This document shows positions 44,590-55,183 of a stretch of DNA of 64,000 nt, piece after piece. Origin of the DNA: Erythrophleum ivorense (lineage: Eukaryota; Streptophyta; Magnoliopsida; Fabales; Fabaceae); contig JAIUCV010000116.1 of the NCBI GenBank assembly GCA_026724425.1, forward strand, positions 2,542,001 to 2,606,000, in the 5' to 3' direction. A program made the position numbers and the translations under genes. Under the pieces are notes generated by a model. It made no database searches and had not been told where the DNA came from. It worked only from the letters and a program-made list of their open reading frames with translations. Positions within the stretch are counted from its first letter, which is position 1, and the number at the start of each line of letters is the position of its first letter.

Positions 44590-45990
44590 ACTACTCAGAA
44601 ATGACCTGATAGTACCTTGAATCAATTGCAAGCTCTAAATTATTAATGGACTTAATGACTTGTAGACTTAATTACTTGACTATTAGTGTTTGAAACATTC
44701 ATTCATGACGCACCTTAAACTCTGCTAAGTCTAAATATGTACTTAATGCTCAACTACTATATCAATCTTTCCAACTGTAAATATCAAGAAATTCTTACTT
44801 CACTAGTTGTTAAATTTATTTAAATTTTTTCGAATGCTACATTATGATATTATTTCTATTATTAAAGTTTTCAAAGTTTTGTCTATGATTATTTGTTAGG
44901 AGGTTATGAACTAATTTTAAAAAAAATTTTAAAGGTAACTTTCAGCAGTGACAATTAAGTGTTGCCATTGAAACCAATTTTTAGCCAAAAAAAATCACAA
45001 TTAAAAAATCCCTTTAAGTGGTAAGTGACAGTAAACAATTGTTCTAATTAAATAACTTTAAAACGGCGATATTGTCATTGAAAGTTCTTATTCATCAGAA
45101 ATATGTGTTTGAATGAATTGCACGGAATGTAATCATCAATACGAGCTAAATCATTATTTGAGAATTTATTTTCTTAGATAGAATCAAATGACAAATAGGA
45201 GACTCCAAAACACCTCTGTCATTCAAAGACTAAATTTTTTTGTTCCTCTAAATTGAAGGGTTGAGATGAAATAAAATAAATAAGTGATACAATTATAATT
45301 ATATTTTATTTATCTATAAGTTTTCTAGAATCTTATTTTTTGTAAGGATAATATTAAAAAATGATTTATAAGTCAATTCATTTCATCAATAATTCTATCT
45401 CTTCTCTTATTAAATTCTCAGAAAATAGAATTGCGCATTACTTTTCATTTTATACATTACCTTTTTATTTCATTTTATTATTTTCCATTTCATTTTATTT
45501 TCTTATAAACTTCCAAACTTAACCTAAATGAATGTAGTTTAGTGGCAATATTTGGGTGGCCACCAAAAATAGTGCTCATTAAAAAGTTCCAGTATGGGGA
45601 CATGTAACCACGACTTTGTAGTGACCCAAGTCGTCATTAAAAATCCAATTTCTTGTGGCGATGACTGATGGCTATAATGCCATAATGCCATGTTTTGAAG
45701 ACGTTATTTTTAGTTTTTAACATTTGTTGTTGTTAGTGTAGTTTTCTCGTTGGTATTAAAAATAAGTACAGCCGGAATGTCTTATTGTGGAGAGAGCGAA
45801 ACCTGACGAGGGACAGAATTTGTTGGCTCTGAGCGACGGAACTTTCCGTCGATACTTTTCTTTTTTTTTTTTTTTTGGTAGCCAAATTTCAAAATTTCAA
45901 CATCCTAATTTCAAAGGCTCTGTATGGAGATTGGCATCTTGGTCTAAAGATACATGACGATATGCTGCATTATCTTCCTCATGACAACTG
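44590..45990. repeat. X3: third copy of the X block with a CACTA-like end
   Basis: Collinear with X1. CCAATTTCTTGTGGCG at 45645-45660 is, inverted, CGCCACAAGAAATTGG, near the CACTA consensus CACTACAAGAAATTGG. TGTAGTGACCCAAGTCGTCATTAA just before it is a subterminal-repeat-like word. It ends near TACATGACGATATGC. Confidence 0.65.
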
Positions 45991-46026
45991 TCTGGACTGA
46001 AGAAAGCATCTTTTGAAGGTGAAAAT

Positions 46027-46557
46027 TGTAGGACATAAGTATAAACAAATAAAATCTTACAAATAAGAATCGCAGCGGAAGATTATATAAATACCTCTCG
46101 TCATGCTTGAAGATCTGTAGCAGATATCTGAAATTCACCCTATCTAGATAGTGGTACTGAGATTAGAGAACACTATTAAAAGAAAAGTTAGGGAATCTTC
46201 TAACTAGTATATTGGCACAGTGATGGGAACCGGAGAGTATCCGTCACTAATTAGGGAACCCTCAAAGAATAACTGCAAGATTCAATTTTTTAGAACGTGC
46301 TGTACTCCACTCAGTCTATAACTATATATTAAAAATTTCACCATTAGAATATTCCTCAATTTAATAAATAATTATGACTAAGTAAACCCTAAACCTGACA
46401 CAGTCAATAACTGACTAACGGGCCACACTTAAAAAATATTTTATTTTAAATAAGATAATTAGGTAACTGAATATCTAGAAAAGATAATTTGTTACTGTTT
46501 GAATTTAAAAATTAGAATTCAAAATAATATAATATAATAATAATAAAATATCTAACA
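46027..46557 (-). mobile_element. Putative solo LTR, Ty1/copia-like (531 bp)
   Basis: Read on minus it starts TGTTAGATATTTTATTATT and ends TTATGTCCTACA, giving TG...CA ends. Near its 3' end it has GGTATTTATATAATC followed by CTTCCGCTGCG, a combination common in plant copia LTRs. There is no primer binding site to the left, no polypurine tract to the right and no pol. The 5-bp flanks (AAAAT, TATGT) do not match, so it may be a recombined or truncated copy. Confidence 0.55.
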
Positions 46558-49500
46558 TATGTACCCCGTACAGTGGGGAATATAATTATTGTACAAATGG
46601 AGTTGTGCCTTTCTAGCTGCTATTATTAGTGATACTCCAACACATGCATTTCACCAAATTCTATTCAGATATATATAAGCAAGTGCCTTTACGCTATCAG
46701 CAGCTAAATAACAATCATTTTAGTGCCCCGCTATATCTATATTAACATTTGTCTGTGAATTTTCATGGTATAGAGAAGGATAAACTATATAGATGATTTC
46801 ATCCAAGTTTACACATAAGTTTAAGTACCTAAACATTTCAACACTTCTTGGGAGAGGCATCATTAATCAGCACCCTTAAAATATTGATACAATGTTAATT
46901 AATGATTAATTATATATATGAAAACTCGAACTTTTTGGATAATTGTGTATATAAAAACTAGAACATTTTGGCTGATAAAGTTATTCTTTGACATATTTGT
47001 GGAATAAATTTTTATTTTTTAAATTTTTAGAAAGTCACATTCTTCTGGGTTCGTCTGTTAAACTCACTAAATAAATGGTAAAGAGATTCTTTAACTCTAG
47101 AACAGCATTAATTGGCAACCAGCGGAGGCTATTTAAAAGTAATATTCCGCTTTCTGAAAAGATTTCTCAGCGCAAAAGGTAAATCCTATAGTACTTTATA
47201 AGTGCATGTTTTTTTTCTTTATTATAAAAAAATAAATAACATTCTTTTTGTCAAAGCAAAAAATACGTTTAATTGATAAAATACCCTACCATTGTAAATT
47301 TAGTAAATTTTAAATTAATTTAATAAAAATAAAATATTATTATTCTTATAAATAAAAATGCATTCACAAAATTTATTTTGAAAAAATTTAAACAATTAAA
47401 AATAATAATTGATAATATTTAACTTCAATAATGTGTATATTAAATACATGAAATTTAAATAAATTAAAATTTATTTCCTTAAAAAATAAATAAAATAAAA
47501 TATTTAAGAATAAATATATTGATGAGTTATTTTTAAAAAAAAAATAAAAGTATTTTAGTTATAATAAATTTAATTGTAGCGATATATTCTTTTAGTTGTA
47601 AGAAAAAACATATAATATTTTATAATAGATAGGAGGATTACTTAATTGTGTTATGTTTTAAGAAAGAGATAGTAATTGATTTTTTTTTTTTTGGTAAGAT
47701 TTGAAAAATTAAATTAATTTTACAAAATGAAAATTCATTAAAAAGAAAAAAAAGAAAGACTTGTAAGTCGTCGACTCATCGAATATGTGTTGACGTGGTT
47801 TTTGGACATGGGTTAGTGTAAGAAGACCAGAGATTAGCATTCCTTGAAAGGCTTATCCCCTTTAATTAATTATCTTAGTTGCTCCCGAGTTGGCAACAAA
47901 ACTAACAAAGTTGGCTAAGTAATTGCATCAATTGAATAGTTAAAATACAGCTACATCAATAACTTTTGACTGAGTAGTGTGAAATTGTTTTCGGTGCTAA
48001 AGAATATCAATTTTTTTGGGTGTATTTATAGATAAAGACGTTGAGAATATTTTTTTAAAATAATTTTTTGTTCTGCTTTAAATAAAAAAACTTTAATTTT
48101 TACTTCTTAAAAAGAATCATATTATCACTTATATAAGTAGTTCTTGAGTATGGTCAAACACGAATAAAAAACTAAAATAGGTATTTTTTTTAAAATAAGC
48201 AACTTAATTTTTTTCAGAAACATGATCAAACAGGCCTTAATTAAGTTAAGTGCGTAATGCTAAACTAATATGACAACTCGTACAGAGATATTAAAAAAAA
48301 TTCTCGGTGTTTTAAATATACCCTTTACGTTTTTTTGGGTAGTGTATATAATATGTCTCTATTATTCTCTAAAGCACTAATCTTGATGTATATAATAGTA
48401 ATTAACTTTTTATGTAAATAATAGTAATGAATCATTAGAATATTAAAAGATATCCTAAAGATATATTTTGTGCATTATCCATTCCCGAAAAAGTGGGAGC
48501 TCATTAAAATACAAAATTAGAACTTCGAAATATGAAGATGAAAAAAATGAGCCTTCTTCAAAATTGAAAGTTCAAGAGCTTCTTTACCTAATGAGGGGCA
48601 GGTGAAGAATTTGAAAAGTTAATTAGACATAGCAGACGATACACGATTGAAGATTAAAGTAAAATTAATTAGAACTCGAAAAAATCTCGAAGTTATACAT
48701 TGCGCATTATGTAATACCTACAGATTCTTTCAACGTAATTGTTTGATTTCTTTTTCTAATTTTTTTTTTTTTTTTTGCTTTTAGAAATTCTTTGCTATTG
48801 CCATCGTGGACAAAGACAAGAAAAACAAAAGACCTACCCACTTGACAAATTAGCCTTTAATGACCCAAAGAAAAAAAAGGATCAGCTTTCATTTTTTTGG
48901 TCAAGGACACCCCCGGCTATTAGCATCAGGAAGAAACCCCAGTTCTGGTTGAGGATGGTCCAGGACGTGCAGGCCCAGGTTCATCTTACGAAAGAGAAAA
49001 CTTCTCTCACAAAAATATTTAAAAAATATATTTATGAAACTAAATTTGAAAATTGACGTAATTAATATTATACATTATAATTTAAATAAAGAGAAATTAA
49101 GCGTTCAATTTTAAACCTTAAATTAATTTATGTGAAATATCTTCAAAATTATTTCATCAAGAACGTACTTTTCAAACATTTTTTAACTTTTACAATAAGT
49201 TTAAGAAAATTAAATCTTGTATTTACCAGAAAATGTCGAGAGTAATATTGAACGTGGCAGAACACGATTTGCGGAGTGTATATATTACATGGTCCGCTCC
49301 ATATGTGATCACAACTCTGGCCAGTAGTGGATAAGGGTTTCCACGTCACTCGCGGGTTCGGACAACACGTCCCCACCTGACAATCCAACAACTGAAAAAT
49401 TCCATTTCACCGAAACAAACAAAATCAGCCCCTGATCCAAAACATACACGTGTCAGTTTCCCCTCCTTTCCCTGCACACTGCCGCGAGATTTCCACTTAC
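46558..49500. other. Intergenic, no gene recognised
   Basis: AT-rich with long homopolymers. 48240-48370 repeats the block seen at 32396-32520. 48225-48238 ends AAACAGGCCTTA like a MITE terminus, but no partner end was found. Small ORFs (48775-49056, 49149-49391) have no recognisable domain. A G-box/ABRE-type core ACACGTGTC lies at about 49446-49454, in the region upstream of the carrier gene. Confidence 0.5.
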
Positions 49501-50103
49501 GAATGCCTCCGATTCCGGTCACCCCTCTCCCATTCTCTCTCTACTACACCAACGAAGTCTGAACCAAATGGCATTATCCTCTCTCTAGATGAGTGCGTAG
49601 GATAGTTCCGTACTGCTTTACGCTTGGTTTTGCCTTGTTCTGAATTCACTCGCTGTATATGCTTCTCTGATGGTGGTGGATGGCTAGAATTTCCCGGCAA
49701 GGTTCAACTCTCCGTCGCCGGGGGCGAGGATGACGGCTTTTCCGGTATGATTCGGTTGTAATTCCCCTTTGTTTACACAGAAATGCAAGATCTATTCATC
49801 GTGGCTCATGTTCGATCCAAAACCTGGTTTCGCAAGAGGAAAAAACTGTCTTCATTTGGTTGATTCCTTGTGATATTTTCTTCCAATTTGTAACGCATGT
49901 GATTGAATTATGAATTGTACAGCTCGTACAGTTAGATTTTTTTTTCCTCTTCTTTGTTTTCCCCGTTCCTTTGTTGGATCGTTGAGGTTGTACAGTTAGT
50001 GTTCAAGATGATGAGGTTTGGAAGAAATTGAAGGAACTATATTCTGATTCTGGATAATATCTGGCTTTGCGGTGCATTTTCTGAGGGTTCAAAAGTGGCG
50101 AGA
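49501..50103 (+). promoter_or_regulatory. Promoter-proximal region and 5' UTR of the mitochondrial carrier gene (inferred)
   Basis: The base composition becomes genic here, with CT-rich runs (CTCTCTCTACTACACC). CCG followed by GTATGATTCGG (about 49741) and TTGTACAG followed by TTAGTG (about 49996) could be the donor and acceptor of a 5' UTR intron. No TATA box was assigned with confidence. The split is inferred from sequence alone. Confidence 0.35.
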
Positions 50104-51153
50104 ATGAGCTTGAGTGAGAGCGAGGCCGAGGAGGAATCGGCTCAAGAAGTTCAAGTCCCGGCCGATATTGATTGGCATATGCTTGATAAATCGAAGTTTT
50201 TCTTCCTCGGTGCTGCCCTTTTCTCAGGGGTTTCGGCAACTCTGTACCCGATTGTTGTGTTGAAAACCCGACAGCAAGTAGCTCAATCCCAAGTTTCCTG
50301 TATCCAAACTGCATTTTCACTTATTAGGCATGAAGGTTTTCGAGCCTTGTACAGAGGATTTGGTACTTCCTTGATGGGTACAATCCCAGCTCGAGCACTA
50401 TATATGGCTGCTCTGGAGGTTACGAAGAGCAACGTAGGTACTGCCACAGTTAGGTTAGGGCTTGCAGAACCCACTGCAGCTACTGTTGCCAATGCGGCTG
50501 CTGGCTTGAGTGCAGCCATGGCAGCTCAACTTGTGTGGACCCCCGTTGATGTTGTGAGCCAAAGGTTGATGGTTCAAGGTGGATGTAATTCAAATAATCC
50601 TAAGGCTTCGGCACATCTATATGTTAATGGGATTGACGCTTTCAGGAAAATTCTGAACACAGATGGTCCCAGAGGTTTGTATAGGGGTTTTGGGATTTCG
50701 ATTTTGACCTATGCACCGTCAAATGCAGTTTGGTGGGCTTCATACTCTATTGTACAAAGACTGATTTGGGGTGGAGTTGGGTACTACTGGTGCAAGAAAG
50801 ATGATAAGAGCAGTGATTCTGCAGCTAATGTATTGAGGCCAGATTCGAAAACAGTAATGGCAGTTCAGGGAGTCAGTGCAGCAATGGCTGGTGGCATGTC
50901 TGCCTTAATTACTATGCCACTGGACACGATCAAGACGAGACTTCAGGTCTTGGATAGTGATGAGAATGGCCGTCGAGGACCAACAGTTATGCAGACAGTG
51001 AGGAAATTGGTTAAGGAAGGTGGTTGGATGGCCTGTTACAGAGGGTGGGGACCTCGATGGGCTTCAATGTCAATGTCTGCAACAACAATGATCACTACGT
51101 ATGAGTTTTTAAAACGGCTTTCCACGAAGAATCAAGACGTTCTGACAAGATAG
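50104..51153 (+). CDS. Mitochondrial carrier family protein (SLC25, 349 aa, single exon)
   Basis: An integral inner-membrane carrier that should exchange a small metabolite between cytosol and mitochondrial matrix. The substrate is not inferable. Three Solcar repeats are visible: about residues 30-115, 125-225 and 250-340. Signature motifs are YPIVVLKTRQQ (Pro49), TPVDVVSQRL (Pro147, Asp149) and MPLDTIKTRLQ (Pro272, Asp274, Lys277). Only the third is a perfect PxDxxK. The first lacks the acid and the second has Ser for the basic residue, so the matrix salt-bridge network is asymmetric. Aromatic-belt motifs ALYRGFGTSL, GLYRGFGISI and CYRGWGPRWA end the repeats. The length and the N-terminal DIDWHMLDKSKFFFLGAALF resemble the plant SLC25A44-like group (Arabidopsis At1g72820 type). 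ATG at 50104 is chosen because the upstream in-frame codon at 50095 is GTG. No disruption was found. Confidence 0.95.
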   Translation: MSLSESEAEEESAQEVQVPADIDWHMLDKSKFFFLGAALFSGVSATLYPIVVLKTRQQVAQSQVSCIQTAFSLIRHEGFRALYRGFGTSLMGTIPARALYMAALEVTKSNVGTATVRLGLAEPTAATVANAAAGLSAAMAAQLVWTPVDVVSQRLMVQGGCNSNNPKASAHLYVNGIDAFRKILNTDGPRGLYRGFGISILTYAPSNAVWWASYSIVQRLIWGGVGYYWCKKDDKSSDSAANVLRPDSKTVMAVQGVSAAMAGGMSALITMPLDTIKTRLQVLDSDENGRRGPTVMQTVRKLVKEGGWMACYRGWGPRWASMSMSATTMITTYEFLKRLSTKNQDVLTR

Positions 51154-51332
51154 AAGATTTACAACAAATGAGAAAACAGAAATAATGAAAAGAGGTTCTT
51201 TTTTCCTCTCTTCTATGTCTAACTCTGTTCTTATTTTCTCCCAACCTATCTCTTCTTTCCACATTTTTTGCATGTTTACCTTTGCCTCGCCAGCGTGACT
51301 GCTTGATCAATGTAAGTCATTGCAGGTCACGT

Positions 51333-51354
51333 TATATATATATATATATATATA
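51333..51354. repeat. (TA)11 microsatellite in the carrier 3' region
   Basis: Pure TA repeat, 180 nt after the stop codon. Confidence 0.95.
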
Positions 51355-51370
51355 CACGTATATACATGGC

Positions 51371-51376
51371 AATAAA
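51371..51376 (+). terminator. Possible polyadenylation signal AATAAA of the carrier gene
   Basis: AATAAA followed by T-rich sequence (TATTTTCTTTCAATAC), 218 nt past the stop. The position is plausible for a plant 3' UTR, but plant signals are loose. Confidence 0.5.
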
Positions 51377-52029
51377 TATTTTCTTTCAATACACCTACGT
51401 TTGTTTGAGTCTCAATTGAAGTTATGCAAATGCTTGACTGTGGTATCAAAGTTGGACAGTCTTAAGTCATAGTTGACTCCTGATGCACAATCTGATCATG
51501 CAACTGTAGGAGAGTTATATCTTCTTTGTTTAATTTCTGAATATCAGATATCAAAGAGCTCTTTACGGTTGAATAGGAGCATAATTCCCCAGAATCTGAT
51601 ACTGTTTCTGCCTCAACCTGCCTACACAATGCATCTGCAACCTGATTATTTTTTCCTGGTCCATAAAGAATTTCATATTGAAAACCAAGAAGCTTGGTCG
51701 AGTAGTATTGTTGCTCTGAAGTTTAACCTATTTGAAACATCAACTCCTTGAGGTTTAGTTGTTAAATTGAACAGCATCTTGCTGATATAGCAATTCTGAA
51801 ACCTAGAAGATCATTTGGAACACAGTATTGTTTAGCTTGTAGTTTGGAGTAGATTCCTTCAGAATCTCGTCTCCCCTGTGACCTATTGAAGTTTTGAACA
51901 AAATTAGTGTAAGTGTAGGAGCCACTAATTTAGGGATGGGCAAAATTCCCAAGCCGTAAAATTTACTTGCTTGGATTTGGATATGGGAATTCATATAGAT
52001 ATGTTAAAGGCCTGGGTAGAATGATACCT
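51377..52029. other. Intergenic, nothing recognised
   Basis: Moderately GC-balanced sequence downstream of the carrier gene. The ORF at 51473-51751 has no domain I recognise and no obvious splice context. Confidence 0.4.
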
Positions 52030-52035
52030 GTTGAA

Positions 52036-52375
52036 CAAAATTAGTGTGTCTCATACTACCCAGACCTAAAATTGTAGACAGAGAGAGTGTGTGCGTGTGC
52101 GTGTGCGTGAGCGTGTGTGTATGTATGTGTGTGTGGGGTGCGCCCCAAACTCGTATCATACTACTCAGACCTAGACTTGTAATTAGTGTGTGTGCTTTTG
52201 TGAGTGCCTGCATGCACTACTCCAAACTCGTATCATACTACTCAGACCTAGGCTCGTATAGTGTGTGTGTGTACACCTCAAACCCATATTATACTATCCA
52301 GACCTGGACTCTGTATGTGCGTGCGCGCCTCAAACCCATGTCATAGTACCCAGACCTAGACTCATTATATGCATG
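52036..52375. repeat. Minisatellite: five diverged units with variable (TG)n spacers
   Basis: The core CAAACYCRTATCATACTACTCAGACCTAG (variants AGTGTGTCTCATACTACCCAGACCTA, CCATATTATACTATCCAGACCTGG, CCATGTCATAGTACCCAGACCTAG) occurs at about 52042, 52148, 52225, 52280 and 52332. The cores are separated by GTGTGTG-rich spacers of varying length. ORFs on both strands here are translations of the repeat. Confidence 0.88.
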
Positions 52376-53655
52376 TATGCCTGCGTGCGTGTGGGGGCAT
52401 GTGTGTGCGTGTCTACTTTGACCCATTTGCCAATAGACCCCTACAGTATAGTAGACTTGGGAGTATACCCTTCCACATCTTCTTCCACAAATTCCCATTC
52501 ACAAATCTTTGAATCCAAACCCATGATTTGGATCTAGACTGCCATGATACAATTTCACTTTTGTACCCTAACAATTTCACAATTTGATACCCAGATACCC
52601 TTTTTCCCCAAATATTTGTTCATGATTTTGAAGCTAGACAATAAAGATTTTGACCGAGACAACCACTATTTCTATTTCGTTTGCAATTTTGACTTCAAAC
52701 CCTAGATAACAAAAGGTGGATGAAAGGTCTGTAACCAAGTTTGCTATAATACAAGGGTCTATTATTTAAATTTCAAAGTACATGATAACTGTTTGCAAAT
52801 GAGTCAAAGCACAGGTGTGCCTGTGTGAGTGTGTGTATTAATCAATATGGCATGTTATAAAAAAAAAAGTTGAAAATAAAAAACCATCTAGATATCATTC
52901 TAAAGGTTTTGAATTATATTTACAGTTGTTCGAGATTTTCTGTTCTCTTTTGTGATATTATATGAACAAATATTATGTGAGTTTTAATTTAAGAAAAACT
53001 TGCTCATTTTATAATTTTTTGGGTTTTGGATTCAGTAATTCAAGGATCTAACGGAGACGAAGAATTTTTTGCCTGCTAAATATGAGTCCTGTGATGGAAT
53101 TATAGTACTTTACCCATTATCATTCCTACTAATCAGCCTTTGGAAAATTTTTTATTATTATTTTATTTTATTTTATTTTTAAATGAATAGATATACGCTG
53201 GTTAGCGGGGATAACCTTATATGTATTTATTTTTGTCATGGTTTGGCTTGTAGTGATAGCTATAGTTGAATGTTGGGTGGGTAGGTTGCTGTGGACTTGG
53301 GAGAGAATATCATTTATTTAAGATGCAAATTAGGTAGTGGCTCTATAATGAAGTATCTACGTTGCAAATTTCCTTGTATTCCCATGGAATCTTGAACAGA
53401 TTAAAACCATTGTTATATTAAAATTCAGCACTACAAGTTTTAATAAATAATTCAGCTTAGAAATCATCATATACTATATTAAATGATTGTTAAACCTGTA
53501 GGAAAGGCTTTCTTTTAGCAGTTTTAAAAAGAGTGCAGAAATGCATTTATTGTTTGATTTTTATATTTTCTCATTTGTGATAAGCTAAGAATCCATCTCC
53601 ACCATTATCTTCTATTTCGTCCGTGTTCTTGCTCTGCGGTAATGATAAGTACCTT
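52376..53655. other. Intergenic, no gene recognised
   Basis: Mixed AT-rich sequence with short (TG)n and poly-A runs. No coding frame, RNA gene or clean transposon ends seen. Confidence 0.45.
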
Positions 53656-53702
53656 CCCCCCCCCCCCCCCTTCTTTTTTTCTCTTTTTCTTTTTCTTTTT
53701 TG
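53656..53702. repeat. Poly-C (15) and pyrimidine tract
   Basis: Fifteen C followed by T-rich pyrimidines. On minus this is a G15 run able in principle to form a G-quadruplex. It is also prone to sequencing error. Confidence 0.9.
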
Positions 53703-53807
53703 GTGCTAAAATATGAAGTGATAGATCCTTGCGCGATTTAACGTCCTAGCCAGGGTGCAGAAGTGTTCACTGTCTCTTCCAATAAGGAGATAAAGTAGCT
53801 TCTGTAC

Positions 53808-54020
53808 TAGCAAGCATATTATCTTGTTCATTCATGTGTTTGTTTGAAGTCACGTCTCTCCCTTATTCTGTGTGCGCGCGTGAAGGAGACGAAGACGGCG
53901 AAGCCTACTCTTTCTGCATGGGATATGACTTGTTATGAGCTGTTGATTTCTGAACATTACAAGGCAGATCCATTCGCCCTTTATCGTGCTCTGAATAATG
54001 TCATCGCACAATTTAGATGA
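53808..54020 (+). other. Unidentified open frame, possible exon or gene remnant
   Basis: A stop-free frame of about 70 codons on plus ends at TGA 54018-54020. It includes AKPTLSAWDMTCYELLISEH and YKADPFALYRALNNVIAQFR. Base composition is less AT-rich than the surroundings. There is no ATG early in the frame, and no family is recognised. It could be a terminal exon or a relic. Confidence 0.25.
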
Positions 54021-55183
54021 GGATTATGTACGGGAAATTATAGTTTAAATTTAGTTCAGTATTTAGTTGACTAGCCAATAGGACCAATACAAACGCATGA
54101 AGCTTTTTCTTTTTTCTTTTTGATAATAAAACTCATGGAGTTATCTCCACAAGTAATCTTATTAAATTTAGTTATCCGTAATTAAAAGCTTCCTATTCAA
54201 GCTGATTATTTGTACTAGTGAATTAATAATACACCGAGTATCACTATCAATTTACTTATTTTGTTTTCTATTTTAAGGTAATAACATTGTGAAGAGTTAA
54301 AAATTTTAAATAAATGTTCATTACTTATTTTTTCTTTTTCATTTCAAAATAGAGGTTTTTTTTTATTTTAAAATTAACAATAATAGATAATAAGAATTCT
54401 CTGTCTTTAAGAACTATTTGTTAGTATTGTTATTCTAAAATTATTTGTTATGTGGAGTTTTTGAAGTATTTATTACTAGGCTTGTTGTCCGATTCTACAG
54501 CACAGCACATCATTCGCTCATCTAAGTTCTAAGCAACTTTTTCATATGATATAATATAACTTACAAACGCATGCATCAAGTTTCTTCTTTTTTAAAAGCA
54601 TGCAAGTGCAGGTCAAAGTCACAATAACTGATTTACTAACAACACTTGAAACAGTAATTGTAGATTTTATCAAGCTCCAAAATATTTACCTTAACACGTA
54701 AATCTAGCAGAACAGCAGCCTCTTTGCCATATAGCCGGTGGGCATATTACTTCAGATGGCAATACTTATTTCCATAATTAAAGTTCGTAATATAGTAGTC
54801 TTACTAATTATTATCCCAAGGCAATTTTTCCAAATTCATCTTGCAGACATTATCACATACATATCATGATGAGTCTGCTCATTCATCAAAATCCAAGTGA
54901 ACTAAAATCGGAAACGAAAGAACAAAATAGTCTACTAGGATGCTGTTTGAACACAATATTCTTCTGGCTTTAAATTATTTTTAAAATTACTGTTTTCTGA
55001 ATGGCAAAGATGAACCTAGATTATCACAATAAAATCCCTACGAACTGAAAACCAAAAGCAAAAAACAGAAAAAAGCTACGAGTGTAAATCCGAACCTATC
55101 CATCAACTTCATATGAGAACAAAAGCAGATCAACCAGAGCAAGAAAGATTACAAAGCTTCTGAATGATAGGACCTAGCTTGTG
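54021..55183. other. Intergenic and presumed 3' UTR of the Alfin-like gene
   Basis: AT-rich. The part nearest 55183 is probably the minus-strand 3' UTR of the Alfin-like gene. A specific poly(A) signal could not be assigned. Confidence 0.4.

Noticed and set aside
48000..48240. Possible hAT/PIF MITE ending AAACAGGCCTTA
   Set aside because: No matching left terminus or target duplication was found. A single end is not enough.
50095..50103. Start codon GTG for the mitochondrial carrier
   Set aside because: The next in-frame ATG at 50104 gives a 349-residue protein, the usual length. GTG starts are not expected in a plant nuclear gene.
50003..50519. Minus-strand ORFs antisense to the carrier gene
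   Set aside because: They are shadows of the well-supported plus-strand coding sequence.
52036..52375. Regular repeats with spacers, CRISPR-like at first sight
   Set aside because: The spacers are (TG)n low-complexity, the repeats are diverged and the context is a plant nuclear genome. It is a minisatellite.
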